Assembly: GCF_008271805.1 (NCBI RefSeq)
Contig: NZ_VSRY01000103.1
Coordinates: forward strand, 124,001 to 188,000
Direction: 5' to 3'
Source of the DNA: Streptomyces sp. TRM49041
GTDB lineage: Bacteria > Actinomycetota > Actinomycetes > Streptomycetales > Streptomycetaceae
Length of the DNA stretch: 64,000 nucleotides
Both the position numbers and the translations under genes were made by a program. Positions 17,601 to 25,731 of this stretch are shown here, one piece after another. The notes under the pieces are model-generated. The model worked only from the letters and a program-made list of their open reading frames with translations, made no database searches and was not told the origin of the DNA. Numbering within the stretch: the stretch's first letter is position 1; each line of letters begins with the position of its first letter.

Positions 17601-19493
17601 CCGGCACGCGCGCGTGCGGCGGCGCAGGAGTTCTGGGCGCACGGCGCGGACGCGGCGGCGCGGGACGAGTGGACGGTACGGGCCCGCTCCCTGGCACGCG
17701 CGCGTGCCGCGTTCGGTACGGCGCCGGGCCTCGACGGGCTGCGGGCCGAGCTGTGCGAGGCGGTCGGCGACGAGCAGGCCGCCGCCTACCTGGTGGAGGA
17801 GCTGGCCGCCGCGCCCGAGGGCTTCGTGACGGGGGCCGCGGCGCGCACCCTGGTGGACAAGTTCCGGGCCGCGGTGGACACGGCCGCGTACGGCGACGAC
17901 CTGGCGGGCGTGGCGTCGGTGGACGCGCGGCGCCGGCTGATCGAGTCGTGGCTGTCGGCGTACGCCGCCGCGAGCGGTCTCGATGCGGCGCCCGGCGACC
18001 TGGCCGAGGCGGTCGCGGTCGAGCTGTGCCCGGAGCTGCCGCGCTACGACCACGAGGCGCCGCTGACGGAGACGGTGGACGGCCTCCTGGGCACACACCC
18101 GCGCATCAGGGGGCGGTCCCTGGAGGTCCGCCTCGACGAGCTCCTCGCGCGCGTGGCGCACTTCACCACGCACACCGCGCCCGCGTACCGCGCCTACCAG
18201 CGACGTCGCGCCGCACTGGTGGCGGCCGAGCGGGACCGGCTGGCGCTGGACACGTACCGCCCGCGCGCGATGGCCTCCTTCGTACGCGGCCGGCTGGTCG
18301 ACGAGGTGTACCTGCCGCTGGTCGGCGACAGCCTCGACAAGCAGATGGGCCCAGGCAGCCACGGACTGCTCCTGCTGATCTCCCCGCCGGGCTACGGCAA
18401 GACGACGCTCATGGAGTACGTCGCCGAGCGTCTCGGCATGCTGCTGGTGAAGGTGGACGGCCCGGCGCTCGGCCACGAGGTGACGTCCCTGGACCCGGCG
18501 GACGCGCCGAACTCCGCCGCGCGACGCGAGCTGGAGAAGATCCGCTTCGCGCTGGCGGCCGGCAACAACGTGCTGCTGCACCTGGACGACATCCAGCACA
18601 CGTCCCCGGAGCTGCTGCAGAAGTTCATCCCGCTGTGCGACGCGACGCGCACGCTGGACGGCCACGACCTGCGGGGCAAGCGGTTCGCGGTGTGCATGAC
18701 GGCGAACCCGTACACGGAGTCGGGCCGCCGGTTCCGTATCCCCGACATGCTCGCGAACCGCGCCGACGTGTGGAACCTCGGTGACGTCCTGACCGGCAAG
18801 GAGGAGGCGTTCGCGCTGAGCTTCGTGGAGAACGCCCTGACCGCCAACCCGGCGCTGGCGCCGCTCGCGGGCCGGGACCTGGCGGACCTGGGCGTGCTGA
18901 CCCGGCTGGCGGCGGGCGACCCGACCGCCGACGCGGACCGGCTGACGCACCCGTACTCGGCGTCGGAGCTGGACGGCGTCCTGGCGGTGCTGCGCCATCT
19001 GCTGGCCGCCCGGCGGACGGTGCTCGCGGTGAACGCGGCCTACATCGCGTCGGCCGCCCAGTCCGACGACACGCGCACCGAGCCGCGGTTCCAGCTGCAG
19101 GGCTCGTACCGCGACATGAACAAGATCGCGGCACGGATCTCGCCGGTCATGAACGAGTCCGAACTGGCCGCGGTGGTCCGGGACCACTACACGGCGGAGG
19201 CCCAGACCCTGACGGCCGGCGCCGAGGCGAACCTGCTGAAGCTGGCCGAGCTCCAGGGCACCATGACGCCCGAGCAGGCCACCCGCTGGGCCGAGCTGAA
19301 GGCCGCCCACACCCGGGCTCGGGTTCTGGGCGGCGACGAGGAGGACCCGGTGGTGCGGGCGGTCGCCGCGCTGGGGCTGCTGGCGGACCGGATCGCCGCG
19401 ATCGAGTCGGCGATCAGCCGCGCGACCGATCCGCGCACGGCCCTGGCCAACCCGCAGGCCCGCCACGCGGCCCGGCGGCCGGGCGGGGAGTGA
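14640..19493 (+). CDS. Giant coiled-coil AAA ATPase (annotated elsewhere as DNA repair ATPase)
   Basis: A 1617-residue cytoplasmic protein. Residues 1 to about 450 form a mixed alpha/beta N-terminal region found in proteins labelled DNA repair ATPase. About 480-850 is helical and coiled-coil, rich in Glu/Ala/Arg. The C-terminal third carries an AAA ATPase with Walker A SPPGYGKTT (Lys1254) and Walker B LLHLDDIQ (Asp1316, Asp1317), followed by a sensor-like FAVCMTANPY. A role in DNA repair is not shown by the sequence. Its repeated association with flotillin and OB-fold membrane proteins suggests instead a membrane-tethered remodelling ATPase. GAGGGAG and GCGAGG precede the ATG. Confidence 0.88.
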   Translation: MSSSTQTTVDAASYDVLRERLAAQGAELARRAEALNDRRIEVFGSTELRLAGTERLRTEGPAAGRDVVAVGDALLFGYNSTVVGEVGVADVFALHGRDDLEPLPYDAVPGLLDDPGFVREFQALYRYYRESRLLRLRLVDGKLLAVFRTGETAADIRVLRWRLRTDGTVEFIDARGERDHVLPPAHDVTWTTTTREDHRTVDGTPYALVPGDVDVLVGTTGGALTVRCDDRTVHAEPVTEPLQSLADADIAHARVGALVLLRVRPYKEDTDRYLVFHTTSRGVVRLDGIGQACRRLPDDQGVVFPGGYCLSDGGHKTFDTTDTSGLEFERAIVSPNGEDVLYAFHARVEGRTLLLPYNLIRKAVAAPVTCLGYALFDDGTLHVLRGAASGPGSEEHARVHPVQVWRSPYVSDTYAASRPAGTGPLERIGNPDLVRGISDCLSLAEAASGRAEPTTEAYEELLAGCVRAADAYHWLGDPELGGVLEPLTGMRETAQQVLTEFAAVRALRQEAAEALAEAAARIATLVRRTRGEVPRSAPEWVERLTGLRRAQGRLMTLKEMRYADTERIDELAADVDGDLAAFGGRAVEFLSRDDALASYDEEVERLTADAEDIATAAEAEPLAARIDEQSAGLRTVTEVVTGLDIGDATVRTAILERISTVLAGVNRARATLDARRRELAAGESRAEFAAETALLGQAVTGALAAADTPEACDDQLAGLLLRLENLEARFGASDEALGVLGAKRDEVYEAFAARKQTLQDERARHAERLASSAARVLDTVTRRLASLADTDEINTYFASDPLVAKVRRSAEELRGLGDLVRAEELEGRIAAARQEAARALRDRTDLYADGGAAIRLGRHRFAVNTQPLDLTLVPYGEDGPAFAVTGTDYRAPVTDSDQDFAETRAFWEQSLPSENAEVYRGEYLAARLLTEHGADALRASADLGALVREAAEGAYDEGYEHGVHDRDATLVLGALLRLHAGAGLLRYPARARAAAQEFWAHGADAAARDEWTVRARSLARARAAFGTAPGLDGLRAELCEAVGDEQAAAYLVEELAAAPEGFVTGAAARTLVDKFRAAVDTAAYGDDLAGVASVDARRRLIESWLSAYAAASGLDAAPGDLAEAVAVELCPELPRYDHEAPLTETVDGLLGTHPRIRGRSLEVRLDELLARVAHFTTHTAPAYRAYQRRRAALVAAERDRLALDTYRPRAMASFVRGRLVDEVYLPLVGDSLDKQMGPGSHGLLLLISPPGYGKTTLMEYVAERLGMLLVKVDGPALGHEVTSLDPADAPNSAARRELEKIRFALAAGNNVLLHLDDIQHTSPELLQKFIPLCDATRTLDGHDLRGKRFAVCMTANPYTESGRRFRIPDMLANRADVWNLGDVLTGKEEAFALSFVENALTANPALAPLAGRDLADLGVLTRLAAGDPTADADRLTHPYSASELDGVLAVLRHLLAARRTVLAVNAAYIASAAQSDDTRTEPRFQLQGSYRDMNKIAARISPVMNESELAAVVRDHYTAEAQTLTAGAEANLLKLAELQGTMTPEQATRWAELKAAHTRARVLGGDEEDPVVRAVAALGLLADRIAAIESAISRATDPRTALANPQARHAARRPGGE

Positions 19494-19585
19494 TCCGCCC
19501 GCCGTGACGGCCCGGCGACCGCTCGCCGGCCGTGGAGCCCAGGAGGGTTATCCACAGGCGGGGCGGGATGTCGGCGGGTCGGAGC

Positions 19586-21457
19586 ATGATGGACGACATG
19601 ACTGAGCCGACCGACGTACAGACGAACGTGACCATGCCCGCCGCGCCCGCCATGCCCGCCACGCCCGACTGGGAGAAGCGCTTCCGGGCGCCGCGTGTGT
19701 CCCTGCCCGAGTGGGCGCTGGACGCGCCGAGCCGAGCGCTGTTCGTGTCGAACGCGACGGGGACCTACGAGCTGTACGCCTGGGACCGGGAGACCGGTGA
19801 GCAGCGGCAGGCCACGGACCGGCCGAACGGCACCACGGACGGTGTGCTGTCGCCGGACGGCGAGTGGATCTGGTGGTTCTCCGACACCGACGGCGACGAG
19901 TTCGGGGTGTGGCTGCGGCAGCCGTTCGGGGGCGGGGCGGACGAGCCGGCGGCACCGGGGCTCGACCCGTCGTACCCGGCGGGGCTGGCGATCGGGCGGG
20001 ACGGGACATCGGTGGTCGGCCGGTCCACTGAGGAGGAGGGCTCCACGATCCATGTGGTGCGGCCCGGTCGCACGCCCGTGGAGATCTACCGGCACCGCGA
20101 GTCGGCCGGGGTCGGGGACCTGTCGCACGACGGGACGCTGATCGCGATCGAGCACACCGAGCACGGCGACGCGATGCACTCGGCGCTGCGGGTCGTGCGA
20201 CCGGACGGTTCGCTGGTCGCGGAGCTCGACGACACCAAGGGCGGCACGGTCGAGCTGGGCCTGACGGTGCTGGGCTTCGCGCCGGTCGACGGTGACCGGA
20301 GGCTGCTGGTGGGGCACCAGCGCCGCGGCCGGTGGGAGCCGATGATCTGGGACGTGGCGTCCGGCGAGGAGGCGGACCTGGGCCTGGATCTGCCGGGCGA
20401 CGTGTCGGCGGAGTGGTACCCGGACGGTTCCGGGCTGCTGATCGTCCACAGCTTCGAGGCGCGCAGCGAGCTGTGGCGGTACGAGATCGCGTCGCGGCGG
20501 CTGGTGCGGATCGACATGCCGTCCGGGTCGGTGTCGGGGGCGACTGCCCGACCGGACGGGACCGTCGAGTATCTGTGGTCGTCGGCGGCGCTGGCGCCCG
20601 TGGTCCGTTCGACGTCGGGCGAGGTGATCCTCGACCCGCCCGGTCTGGAGGCGCCGCCGTCCGTGCCCGTGGAGGACGTGTGGGTGGACGGCCCCGGTGG
20701 CCGTATACACGCCCTGGTCCAGCGCCCGGAGGGGGCGACCGGCCCACTGCCGACGGTGTTCGACGTCCACGGCGGCCCTGCCTGGCACTACAGCGACGCG
20801 TACGCGGCGGCACCCGCGGCGTGGGTGGACCACGGGTACGCGGTGGTGCGGGTCAACTACCGGGGCTCCACCGGGTACGGACGGGCCTGGACGGACGCCC
20901 TCAAGCACCGGATCGGGCTCATCGAACTGGAGGACATCGCGGCCGTCCGCGAGTGGGCCGTCTCCTCGGGCCTGGCCGACCCCGAGCGGCTGGTCCTGAC
21001 AGGCGGCTCCTGGGGCGGCTATCTGACCCTGCTGGGTCTGGGCACGCAGCCGGACGCGTGGGCCGTGGGCATCGCGGACGTCCCGGTCGCGGACTACGTG
21101 ACGGCGTACCACGACCAGATGGAGGCGCTTCGAGCACTCGACCGGACGCTCTTCGGCGGGTCGCCGGAGGAGGTCCCGGAGCGGTTCATGGCCTCGTCCC
21201 CGATCACGCATGTGGACGCGGTGCGGGCGCCGGTGTACATCGCGGCGGGCGTCAACGACCCGAGGTGCCCCATCCGCCAGGTGGAGAACTACGTGGACCG
21301 GCTCACGGCCCGGGGCGCGGTGCACGAGGTGTACAGGTACGACGCGGGGCACGGTTCCCTCGTGGTCGAGGAGCGGATCAAGCAGCTGCGGCAGGAGCTG
21401 GACTTCGCCGGCCGGCACGTGCCCGCGGCGAGCGGGACCCGGCCGGAAGGGGGGTGA
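19586..21457 (+). CDS. S9 family prolyl oligopeptidase/acylaminoacyl-peptidase
   Basis: A roughly 623-residue serine peptidase. The N-terminal half is a beta-propeller that limits substrates to small peptides; the C-terminal half (from about residue 370) is an alpha/beta-hydrolase with the nucleophile in TGGSWGGY (Ser475), Asp in AAGVNDPRC and His in YDAGHGS. No signal peptide, so it is cytoplasmic. Three in-frame ATGs (19586, 19589, 19598) cluster after GGAG and the true start is undecided; 19586 is used. A consensus DnaA-box sequence lies 30-38 bp upstream. It precedes the SURF1 gene by 22 bp on the same strand. Confidence 0.9.
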   Translation: MMDDMTEPTDVQTNVTMPAAPAMPATPDWEKRFRAPRVSLPEWALDAPSRALFVSNATGTYELYAWDRETGEQRQATDRPNGTTDGVLSPDGEWIWWFSDTDGDEFGVWLRQPFGGGADEPAAPGLDPSYPAGLAIGRDGTSVVGRSTEEEGSTIHVVRPGRTPVEIYRHRESAGVGDLSHDGTLIAIEHTEHGDAMHSALRVVRPDGSLVAELDDTKGGTVELGLTVLGFAPVDGDRRLLVGHQRRGRWEPMIWDVASGEEADLGLDLPGDVSAEWYPDGSGLLIVHSFEARSELWRYEIASRRLVRIDMPSGSVSGATARPDGTVEYLWSSAALAPVVRSTSGEVILDPPGLEAPPSVPVEDVWVDGPGGRIHALVQRPEGATGPLPTVFDVHGGPAWHYSDAYAAAPAAWVDHGYAVVRVNYRGSTGYGRAWTDALKHRIGLIELEDIAAVREWAVSSGLADPERLVLTGGSWGGYLTLLGLGTQPDAWAVGIADVPVADYVTAYHDQMEALRALDRTLFGGSPEEVPERFMASSPITHVDAVRAPVYIAAGVNDPRCPIRQVENYVDRLTARGAVHEVYRYDAGHGSLVVEERIKQLRQELDFAGRHVPAASGTRPEGG

Positions 21458-21479
21458 GCGTGTTCCGTACCGTGGAGGG

Positions 21480-22247
21480 GTGTACCGGTTCCTGACGACA
21501 CCCCGCTGGTGGGGGATCAACGTCTTCGTGCTGCTGGCGATCCCGTTCTGTCTGTTCATGGGGATCTGGCAGCTGGGCAGGTTCGAGGACCGCGTCGACT
21601 CGCACAGGGAGGCGGAGCAGCGGCCCGCCGCCGGGGCGGCGGAGGCGGCGGCGCCGCTGGGTGAGCTGCTGCCGGTCGACAAGGAGACGTCCGGGCGGCA
21701 GGCGGTGGCCAGCGGCACGTACGGGAAGCAGTTCCTCGTGCCCGGCCGGGAGCTGGACGGCAGGACCGGGTCCTATGTGCTGACGCTGCTCCACACCTCG
21801 GAGGGCAAGGCCCTGCCGGTGGTGCGCGGCTGGCTCCCGGCGGGCGCCGCCGCCCCGGCTCCGCCGGACGGCGAGGTCACCGTGACGGGTGCGCTGCAGG
21901 CGTCGGAGCACGCCGGGAGCAACGGTGTGCGCGCGGCGGGCGGGCTCCCCGCGGGGCAGCTGGGCATCATCAGCGCGGCATCGCTGGTGAACCTGGTGCC
22001 GGACGAGGTGTACGACGCGTGGGTGACCCTCGCGGAGTCCCCTGCCGGGCTGACACCTGTCCCGGCGGCCGCGGCGGCGGGGACCGGACTGGACCTGAAG
22101 GCGTTCCAGAACCTCGGGTACACGGGCGAGTGGTTCGTCTTCGCGGGCTTCGTGCTCTTCATGTGGTTCCGCCTCATGCGCCGCGAGGCCGAGGCGGAAC
22201 GCGACCGCGCCCTCGGCCTGGACCCGGAGCCCCAGGGCGTGGCCTGA
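21480..22247 (+). CDS. SURF1 family cytochrome oxidase assembly protein
   Basis: A 255-residue membrane protein of the SURF1/Shy1 family, which aids assembly of aa3-type cytochrome c oxidase. The family start YRFLTTPRWWG and the first membrane helix (about residues 10-28, VFVLLAIPFCLFMGIWQLGR) are followed by an extracytoplasmic domain (about 40-210) and a second helix (about 215-235) with a charged cytoplasmic tail. GTG 21480 is chosen by family alignment; the GGAGG directly before it is closer than ideal (1 nt). It is 22 bp after the S9 peptidase gene and convergent with the sigma-factor partner gene at 22421. Confidence 0.9.
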   Translation: MYRFLTTPRWWGINVFVLLAIPFCLFMGIWQLGRFEDRVDSHREAEQRPAAGAAEAAAPLGELLPVDKETSGRQAVASGTYGKQFLVPGRELDGRTGSYVLTLLHTSEGKALPVVRGWLPAGAAAPAPPDGEVTVTGALQASEHAGSNGVRAAGGLPAGQLGIISAASLVNLVPDEVYDAWVTLAESPAGLTPVPAAAAAGTGLDLKAFQNLGYTGEWFVFAGFVLFMWFRLMRREAEAERDRALGLDPEPQGVA

Positions 22248-22420
22248 GGGGCGCGCGGCGGGGATGAACCCCCGGCATGCCCCCGGGCCGTTGGGCACCG
22301 TCCCGGTGGCAGGGGCCCGACCCACCCACCGCCCTCGTGCGCGGCCACCGGGCGGGGCCGTCGTCCGGCTCGGGCGGGGGCGCACCCGGGCCGGCCGCAG
22401 TGGCCGCGGCGAGCACCGCG

Positions 22421-23698
22421 TTACTCCGCCGGCAGCAGGCCCGTGTGGTAGATCGTGCCGGTGCAGGCGTCGGGGACGGTGGTTTCGGTGTGGGGGGCGC
22501 CGGGCTGGGGGGTGTGGGTGACCTGGACGCTGCCCTCGGAGGTGCCCTCCGACGTGGCGAGCTGGGGCTCGGTCTGCGTCGTTGTGTCGGTGCCGCCGTC
22601 CGTCGAGCCCGTGGCGGAGCCGCCCGTCGAGGTCTGGGAGCCCTCGGTGGGGGACGTGCTGGGTTCGGGCGTGGGGCCGTCCTTGACGGGGCAGGTCTCG
22701 CTCGGGACCCAGGCGAACTTGACCTCGTACGCCGCCGAGGGCTTCAGCGCCAGGCCGGCGACCGACGCCGACGGGTCGGGCAGGCCGCTCGCGGCGTCGC
22801 CCGACGTGTGGGGGACGACACTGATGCGGGCCGGGTCCGCCGCACCGGTCGTGCGGAACCCGACGGTGCCCGCGCCGTCCACAACGCAGTCGGCGCTGGA
22901 GACGTTGGCGATGCGGAAGGTGCCGTAGACCTTGCCGTTCGGGCCGGGTGCTCCCGCGTCCGCGGAGATCACGCCGAGCTGGTCGGCCTCGCACACGGGC
23001 AGGGTCGCGGGTACGGACGTGGCCGGGTCGGCCGTACCGTCGGCGGCGCCGTCGGACGTGCCGGACGCGGTCCGCGGCGGCTTCGGCTTGGTGTCCTTGC
23101 CGTCCTTGCCGGCGACGCCGAGCTCGCCGGAGGGGTTGCCGGCGGCCTGTTCGCCCGCCGTACCGCTGGTGTGGTCGCCGGTGCCGCCCTGGACCTGTTC
23201 GCCGTGGCCGGCGTTGACCGGGTTGGCGTCGGAGGTGCCGCCGGAGCCGGCGACGTGGACGAAGGCCGGGACTCCCGTGCCGAGGAGGATCACCGCGGCG
23301 GCCGCCCCGACGAGCGCCTGGCGCTTGCGGGCGCGGCGCGCGGGGACCGCCCGGCGGAGGTGGTCCAGGGCGCCCTCGGAGGGCGCCAGGTCGCTCACGG
23401 CGCCGTGGAGCAACCGGCGCAGCGCCAGTTCGTCCACACCGAGATGGTCCGCGTCGGGATCGTCCGCGCCGGGGGCGTCGTCGTCGGCCAGTGCGTCGCC
23501 GCCCCGCGCGCCACCGCCGGCCAGTGCGCCGCCGCCGAGTACCTCGTCCGGCCCGGCGGCCCCCGAAGCCGCCCCGCCGTCCCGGTCCGCGTCCTGCTCC
23601 CTGTTCACAGTCTCGTTTCCAGTCCGGTCGTCCGACGGCCCGTCCGGCCGGTGGTGCCCGTGGTCGTTGTGCTCGTCGCTCTGCGCGCGGTCGGTCAT
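22421..23698 (-). CDS. Membrane protein cotranscribed with ECF sigma factor (putative anti-sigma role)
   Basis: A 425-residue protein with a disordered, Asp/Gly-rich N-terminus, a basic segment (RRAVPARRARKRQ), one membrane helix (about residues 130-148) and a large extracytoplasmic part rich in Gly, Thr and Pro containing a beta domain with paired Cys (LPVCEADQ, SSADCVVD, SETCPV). Its start codon overlaps the stop of the sigma factor gene (ATGA), implying translational coupling. Topology and coupling suit an anti-sigma or sigma-modulating protein, but the zinc-binding HxxxCxxC motif of ZAS anti-sigma factors is absent, so that role is inference. Confidence 0.75.
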   Translation of the reverse strand: MTDRAQSDEHNDHGHHRPDGPSDDRTGNETVNREQDADRDGGAASGAAGPDEVLGGGALAGGGARGGDALADDDAPGADDPDADHLGVDELALRRLLHGAVSDLAPSEGALDHLRRAVPARRARKRQALVGAAAAVILLGTGVPAFVHVAGSGGTSDANPVNAGHGEQVQGGTGDHTSGTAGEQAAGNPSGELGVAGKDGKDTKPKPPRTASGTSDGAADGTADPATSVPATLPVCEADQLGVISADAGAPGPNGKVYGTFRIANVSSADCVVDGAGTVGFRTTGAADPARISVVPHTSGDAASGLPDPSASVAGLALKPSAAYEVKFAWVPSETCPVKDGPTPEPSTSPTEGSQTSTGGSATGSTDGGTDTTTQTEPQLATSEGTSEGSVQVTHTPQPGAPHTETTVPDACTGTIYHTGLLPAE

Positions 23699-24384
23699 GA
23701 CGCCGCCCCCATGGCGATGCGCAGTGCGGCGATGCCTCGGGAGCCGTACGCCTTCACCGAGCCGAGCGATATGCCGAGGGTCTCGGCGACCTGTGCCTCA
23801 GTCATGTCGGCGAAGTAGCGCAGGACCAGCACCTCGCGCTGGCGGCGCTGCAGCCCGCGCATCGCCTTGATCAGCGCGTCGCGCTCCAGCTGGTCGTACG
23901 CGCCCTCCTCCGCGCTGGCCATGTCGGGCATCGGCTTGGAGAGCAGCTTCAGTCCGAGTATGCGGCGGCGCAGCGCGGACCGGGAGAGGTTCACGACGGT
24001 CTGGCGCAGGTACGCGAGGGTCTTCTCGGGGTCGCGGACACGCTTGCGCGCGGAGTGGACCCGGATGAACGCCTCCTGGACGACGTCCTCGCAGGAGGCC
24101 GTGTCGTCGAGGAGGAGCGCGGCGAGGCCGAGCAGCGACCGGTAGTGGGCGCGGTAGGTCTCGGTGAGGTGGTCGACGGTGGTACCCGACGTCATCGTCT
24201 CGTCGGCGTCTTCACGCGCGAAAGGAACGCGGGCACGCCGCGTGGCGGGCATGGGAGCGATCACCGGCATGCCGCCGCCGCGCCGCCGCTTCCGCGGGGT
24301 CCGCTGGGGCGGCCGCACGAGCGGGAGAACCGCCGAGCCGGCGCGGAACGGAGCCGCTGTTGTGATGTCGAGTACCTCTGCCAC
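23695..24384 (-). CDS. SigE-family ECF RNA polymerase sigma factor
   Basis: An ECF sigma factor of up to 229 residues. Region 2 spans about residues 68-140 (LTETYRAHYRSLLGLAALLL, then CEDVVQEAFIRVHSA) and region 4 about 170-225 (QRRQREVLVLRYFADMTEAQ, then a helix-turn-helix GISLGSVKAYGSRG). The first 60 residues are a basic extension not typical of ECF factors; the GTG at 24384 has no strong ribosome site, and ATG 24198 would give a standard length, so the start is uncertain. It overlaps by 4 nt the downstream membrane protein gene, its likely regulator. Genes asd and ask lie directly upstream. Confidence 0.9.
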   Translation of the reverse strand: MAEVLDITTAAPFRAGSAVLPLVRPPQRTPRKRRRGGGMPVIAPMPATRRARVPFAREDADETMTSGTTVDHLTETYRAHYRSLLGLAALLLDDTASCEDVVQEAFIRVHSARKRVRDPEKTLAYLRQTVVNLSRSALRRRILGLKLLSKPMPDMASAEEGAYDQLERDALIKAMRGLQRRQREVLVLRYFADMTEAQVAETLGISLGSVKAYGSRGIAALRIAMGAAS

Positions 24385-24633
24385 GCCTGTTGGACACGTT
24401 GCCCCCCGTCAGGGTTGTACGCGCATTGCTCCGCTTTTGACGGTGCGTCGTTCGCCCTCATGCGTATCCGCTCATCCTCAAGTGCCCCGTTCGCGGCAGC
24501 GCTCAGGGGCGACCGCGGAGACGCTTCCCACCGACCACCGGTTGCGGCAGAGGGGACAAGCATCCTCGAACATGCCATCGCCCCAGTTCAAGCGGTACCG
24601 GCCGAAGACTTTCACACAGGGCGTTCACAGATC

Positions 24634-25704
24634 CTACAAAGACCCTGCGGCGGCCAGCTCCGCCGCCACCGACTCCGCGATCTGCGCCGTGTTCAGCGCG
24701 GCGCCCTTGCGGAGGTTGTCACCGCACACGAAGAACTCCAGGGTCCGTTCGTCGTCCAGGTCCCGGCGCACCCGGCCGACCCACGTCGGGTCGGTGCCGA
24801 CGACGTCGGCGGGTGTCGGGAAGTCGCCGGCGGCGGGGTCGTCGTACAGGACGACGCCCGGCGAGGTGGCGAGGATCTCGTGCGCCCGCGCCACGGTCAC
24901 GGCCCGTTCGAAGCGGGCGTGCACGGCGACGGAGTGGGTGGTGACGACGGGCACGCGTACGCAGGTGGCGGCGACCCGCAGCCCGGGCAGGTCGAGGATC
25001 TTGCGGGTCTCGGCCCGGATCCGCAGCTCCTCCGAGGACCAGCCGTCCTCCTGGACGGTGCCGGACCACGGGACCACGTTCAGGGCGAGGGGGGCGGGGA
25101 ACGGCCCCGTCCCGTCGTCCCCGACGGCCCTGCGGACGTCGCCGGGCGTCGCGCCCAGCTCCGTACCGGCGACGGTCGACAGCTGGCCGCGCAGCGCGGC
25201 CACTCCCGCCTGCCCGGCGCCGCTCGCGGCCTGGTACGCGGAGACGACCAGCTCGCTCAGCGCGAACTCGGCGTGCAGGGCGCCCACCGCGACGATCAGC
25301 GCGAGCGTGGTGCAGCCGGGGCTGGCGACGATGCCGCGCGGGCGGACCCGTACGGCGTGCGGGTTGATCTCGGGCACGACGAGCGGCACGTCCGGGTCGG
25401 TGCGGAACGCCGGTGAGGCGTCCACGACGACGGCGCCCTGGGCGGCGGCGACCGGCGCCCACCGGGCGGCGACCTCCTCCGGGGCCAGGAAGACCACGAC
25501 GTCGACGCCCTTGAGCGTCTCCTCGTCGAGCGCGAGGACCTCTGTCTCCTCGCCGCGCACGGCCAGCTTGCGGCCGGCCGAGCGCGGCGAGGAGAGCAGG
25601 CGTATGTCGCCCCAGACGTCGGCGTGCTGCGACAGGATCTGGAGCATCACCGCGCCGACGGCTCCGGTCGCTCCGACGACCGCGAGCGCCGGCTTGCGGC
25701 TCAT
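24634..25704 (-). CDS. asd: Aspartate-semialdehyde dehydrogenase
   Basis: A 356-residue cytoplasmic enzyme that reduces aspartyl phosphate to aspartate semialdehyde with NADPH, for lysine, threonine, methionine and diaminopimelate synthesis. The N-terminal dinucleotide fold starts with AVVGATGAVGAVML, and the catalytic cysteine is Cys131 in ASPGCTTLAL; PEINPH and the His-containing RVPVVTTHS segment are also present. It lies 27 bp downstream of the aspartokinase gene on the same strand, the classical actinobacterial ask-asd operon. The C-terminus is somewhat longer than the E. coli-type average for this branch but is continuous. Confidence 0.95.
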   Translation of the reverse strand: MSRKPALAVVGATGAVGAVMLQILSQHADVWGDIRLLSSPRSAGRKLAVRGEETEVLALDEETLKGVDVVVFLAPEEVAARWAPVAAAQGAVVVDASPAFRTDPDVPLVVPEINPHAVRVRPRGIVASPGCTTLALIVAVGALHAEFALSELVVSAYQAASGAGQAGVAALRGQLSTVAGTELGATPGDVRRAVGDDGTGPFPAPLALNVVPWSGTVQEDGWSSEELRIRAETRKILDLPGLRVAATCVRVPVVTTHSVAVHARFERAVTVARAHEILATSPGVVLYDDPAAGDFPTPADVVGTDPTWVGRVRRDLDDERTLEFFVCGDNLRKGAALNTAQIAESVAAELAAAGSL

Positions 25705-25731
25705 GACTGCGTCACCGTCAGCCGTGCGTCG

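Noticed and set aside
14586..19466. 1626-residue open frame antisense to the giant ATPase
   Set aside because: A GC-skewed shadow frame: Arg/Gly/Val-rich with no domains, while the sense frame has Walker motifs and normal codon use.
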